Positions 62,081 through 64,000 of a stretch of DNA of 64,000 bases are shown one piece after another. Source of the stretch: Microbacterium lemovicicum. GTDB taxonomy: Bacteria; Actinomycetota; Actinomycetes; Actinomycetales; Microbacteriaceae. A program made the translations under genes and the position numbers. Within the stretch, counting starts at the first letter, position 1. Each line of letters begins with the position of its first letter. The stretch spans positions 3,224,001 through 3,288,000 of the forward strand of contig NZ_CP031423.1 of the NCBI RefSeq assembly GCF_003991875.1, in the 5' to 3' direction. The notes beneath the pieces were generated by a model. That model worked only from the letters and a program-made list of their open reading frames with translations. It was not told the DNA's origin and ran no database searches.

Positions 62081-62109
62081 TTGACTTTCTCAACGGACTG
62101 CGGTTCGAT
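62081..62109 (+). promoter_or_regulatory. Promoter of the SDR-amidohydrolase operon
   Basis: TTGACT, 17-base spacer, TTCGAT; the clearest -35/-10 pair in the window. RNA start expected near 62116, with GAAGGAG in the leader. Confidence 0.55.
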
Positions 62110-62134
62110 GATCGAGACACGAAGGAGTCCTCAC

Positions 62135-63055
62135 ATGCTGCTCGAAGGCAAAGTCGCAATCGTCACCGGATCGGGCCGCGGGCTCGGCCTCGCCTACGCC
62201 CAGGAGCTCGCCCGGCAGGGTGCAGCCGTCGTCATCAACGACGTCGACGCCGCCACCGCCGACGCCGCGGTCGCCACGATCGAGCAGAGCGGTGGGCGCG
62301 CCGTCGCCGTCGTCGCGCCGGTGGGCCCGACCGAGACCGCGCAGGAGCTGGTCCGCACCGCCGTCGAGACCTTCGGCGGCCTGGACATCCTCGTCACCAA
62401 CGCCGGCGTGCTCCGTGACAAGACACTCTGGAACATGAGCGACGACGACTTCGACACGGTGATCAACGTGCACCTCCGCGGCACCTTCACCTGCGTCCGC
62501 GAGGCCGCGGTGCACATGCGCGCCAACGGCGTCGCCGGCCGCATCATCTGCATCGGCTCGCCCACCGGGCAGCGCGGCAACTTCGGCCAGACCAACTACG
62601 CCGCCGCCAAGGCCGGCATCGTCGGCATGGTGCGCACCTGGGCGCTCGAGCTCAAGAAGGCCGGCATCACCGCCAACGCCGTCATCCCCGTGGCCGCCAC
62701 GGCGATGACCTCGACGATCCCCTACTTCGCGGCGGCGGTCGAGGCCACCGAGCGCGGCGAGGCCATGCCGCCGTTCTTCCGCCACGACCTCGGCTTCGGC
62801 GTCTCGGAGGACGTCTCGGGCGTCATCGCGTACCTCGCCTCCGACGCGGCCGCCGGCGTCTCCGGCCAGGCGATCGGCGTGGGCGGCGACCGCCTGCAGC
62901 TGTGGTCGCACCCCGAGCCCGTCGTCACCGCGTACCACGACGGCGGATGGTCGATCGAGGCCCTCCAGGACGAGTTCCCCGGCCTCACCGAGGGGAGCCT
63001 CCAGTCGGTCGGCGAGACCTTCCCGCCGCTTCCGGAGGACCTGAAGCGCTCGTGA
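62135..63055 (+). CDS. SDR-family oxidoreductase, MFE-2/3-hydroxyacyl-CoA dehydrogenase-like
   Basis: A 306-residue short-chain dehydrogenase. GSGRGLGLAYAQELARQG, NAGVLRDKTLWNMSDDDFD (the RDK motif of MFE-2-type hydroxyacyl-CoA dehydrogenases), Ser in CIGSPTGQRGN and Tyr/Lys in NYAAAKAG. A C-terminal extension of about 50 residues is typical of the group. GAAGGAG lies 7 bases before the ATG. It overlaps the amidohydrolase by GTGA. Confidence 0.89.
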   Translation: MLLEGKVAIVTGSGRGLGLAYAQELARQGAAVVINDVDAATADAAVATIEQSGGRAVAVVAPVGPTETAQELVRTAVETFGGLDILVTNAGVLRDKTLWNMSDDDFDTVINVHLRGTFTCVREAAVHMRANGVAGRIICIGSPTGQRGNFGQTNYAAAKAGIVGMVRTWALELKKAGITANAVIPVAATAMTSTIPYFAAAVEATERGEAMPPFFRHDLGFGVSEDVSGVIAYLASDAAAGVSGQAIGVGGDRLQLWSHPEPVVTAYHDGGWSIEALQDEFPGLTEGSLQSVGETFPPLPEDLKRS

Positions 63056-63927
63056 CCCGCTACGAGAGCGCGATCGACGTCGACGCGCTGACCGCCATCG
63101 ACGTGCACGTGCACATCGAGGTCGACGCGCACGGGCACTCCTCCCTGCCGCCCGATCTGGCGGAGGCCGCGGCCCAGTACTTCAAGGCCGGAGCCAGTCC
63201 CGACCTCGACGGCGTCGCCGACTACTACCGCGAACGGCGGATGGCCGCGGTGGTCTTCACCGTCGACGCGCAGACCGAGCTGCAGCATCCTGCCCTCTCC
63301 AGCGCCGAGATCGCCGACGGGGCCGCCCGTCACAACGACGTGCTGATCCCGTTCGGCTCGGTCGATCCCCGCCGCTCCGACGCCGTGGACATCGCGAAGC
63401 GCCTCATCGAGGAGTCGGGGGTGCGCGGCTTCAAGTTCCACCCGACCGTGCAGGGCTTCGACCCGAGCGAGGAGCGCTGGTACCCGCTCTACGAGACGAT
63501 CCAGGATGCCGGCGTCCCGGCCCTGTTCCACACCGGTCAGACCGGCATCGGCGCGGGCATGCGGGGCGGACGCGGCTTCCGGCTGGCGCTGTCGAACCCG
63601 ATGCTGCTCGACCCGGTGGCGGCGGACTTCCCCGACCTGCAGATCATCATGGCCCACCCGTCGGTGCCGTGGCAGGACGAGGCGCTGGCGGTGGCGACCC
63701 ACAAGCACAACACGTGGATCGATCTGTCCGGCTGGAGCCCGAAGTACTTCCCCGAGTCGCTCGTGCGCGCCGCGGGCAGCTACCTCCGCTCGCGCGTGCT
63801 GTTCGGCTCGGACTACCCGCTCCTCACCCCGGATCGCTGGATGTCGGACATCGCCCAGACCGCGATGAAGCCCGACGCGCTCCCCGCGATCTACAAAGAC
63901 AACGCCGTGCGCCTGCTCGGCCTCTGA
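63052..63927 (+). CDS. Amidohydrolase-2 (ACMSD-like) family protein
   Basis: A 291-residue metal-dependent TIM barrel. HVHIE gives the HxH metal site, FKFHP, LFHTGQTG (His), IIMAHPS (His) and FGSDYP (Asp) complete it. Relatives decarboxylate or hydrolyse aromatic and cyclic acids; the substrate cannot be read here. It is translationally coupled to the SDR, and a MaoC-like gene follows 21 bp later, so the operon likely degrades a CoA-bound ring compound. Confidence 0.88.
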   Translation: MTRYESAIDVDALTAIDVHVHIEVDAHGHSSLPPDLAEAAAQYFKAGASPDLDGVADYYRERRMAAVVFTVDAQTELQHPALSSAEIADGAARHNDVLIPFGSVDPRRSDAVDIAKRLIEESGVRGFKFHPTVQGFDPSEERWYPLYETIQDAGVPALFHTGQTGIGAGMRGGRGFRLALSNPMLLDPVAADFPDLQIIMAHPSVPWQDEALAVATHKHNTWIDLSGWSPKYFPESLVRAAGSYLRSRVLFGSDYPLLTPDRWMSDIAQTAMKPDALPAIYKDNAVRLLGL

Positions 63928-63948
63928 AAACCACCTGAAAGGCACATC

Positions 63949-64000
63949 GTGACCACGACCGTCGCATACGCAGACCTTCCCTCGCTCGTCGGCCAGGACC
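63949..64000 (+). CDS. MaoC-like dehydratase, 3'-truncated by the window edge
   Basis: Only 17 codons are visible (GTG start, then TTTVAYADLPSLVGQD). The segment DLPSLVGQD resembles the start of MaoC-family (R)-specific enoyl-CoA hydratases, which fits the SDR upstream. GAAAGG lies 8 bases before the GTG. Identification is tentative. Confidence 0.5.
   Translation, partial: MTTTVAYADLPSLVGQD

Overview
High-GC DNA (about 70% by eye) from an actinobacterium, most likely a Microbacteriaceae member close to Microbacterium. The signs are a complete F420 (FbiC/FGD/CofC/FbiA) gene set, a coproporphyrin-type (HemQ) haem cluster, an actinobacterial holin-X/YtxH/DUF3618 trio, many GTG starts, and TANNNT -10 boxes placed 6-7 bases before start codons (leaderless mRNAs). 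Nothing looks like a prophage, plasmid or genomic island. There are no tRNA, rRNA or CRISPR loci.

Layout. 1-9.8 kb: end of an RNase H gene, NUDIX hydrolase, aldo/keto reductase, rlmN, a LysR/cupin/esterase locus, homocysteine methyltransferase, and a translationally coupled SDR-enoyl-CoA hydratase-SDR operon. 9.8-12.9 kb: ykoEDC thiamine-precursor ECF transporter behind a TPP riboswitch. 12.9-18.3 kb: D,D-carboxypeptidase, J-domain/NERD fusion, LssY-type membrane protein pair, HIBCH-like hydrolase. 18.4-24.3 kb: F420 operon fbiC-BVMO-fgd-cofC-DUF4287, each of the first four overlapping the next by 4 bp. 24.4-26.5 kb: small membrane protein, DUF222/HNH protein, CsbD. 26.6-38.4 kb: tetrapyrrole cluster hemE-hemG-(YtxH, holin-X, DUF3618)-hemQ-hemC-hemD-hemB-hemL-fbiA-TSUP on the minus strand, with hemA divergent. 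38.4-46.8 kb: a repeat-bearing intergenic region, HhH-GPD protein, GT39 enzyme, glyS, SUMF1-like protein, lipoprotein, OSBS/NSAR enolase and GNAT. 46.8-49.8 kb: MFS and POT transporters. 50-60.3 kb: a complete protocatechuate beta-ketoadipate pathway (pcaHGBDC and pcaIJF-pcaR) split by a CPA1 antiporter. 60.4-64 kb: MarR-MFS divergent from an SDR-amidohydrolase-MaoC-like operon that runs off the window.

How genes work together. Glutamyl-tRNA goes through HemA, L, B, C, D and E to coproporphyrinogen, then HemG and HemQ finish haem by the coproporphyrin route; ferrochelatase is not in the window. FbiA is translationally coupled to HemL, and CofC, FGD and FbiC lie in a separate operon. Protocatechuate is opened by PcaHG and taken by PcaB, C, D, IJ and F to succinyl-CoA plus acetyl-CoA under an IclR-type PcaR, for which a perfect 10-bp palindrome before pcaI is a candidate operator.

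Most striking observations: (1) FbiC keeps its CofG-half radical-SAM cysteines but its CofH half has none, although the frame is intact and the rest of the domain is recognisable; (2) a Baeyer-Villiger-type monooxygenase is coupled at both ends inside the F420 operon; (3) the 9-mer GCGGCATCC/GGATGCCGC occurs about 36 times in 64 kb; (4) three 65-bp palindromic units lie downstream of hemA; (5) at least fifteen leaderless promoters have near-constant geometry.
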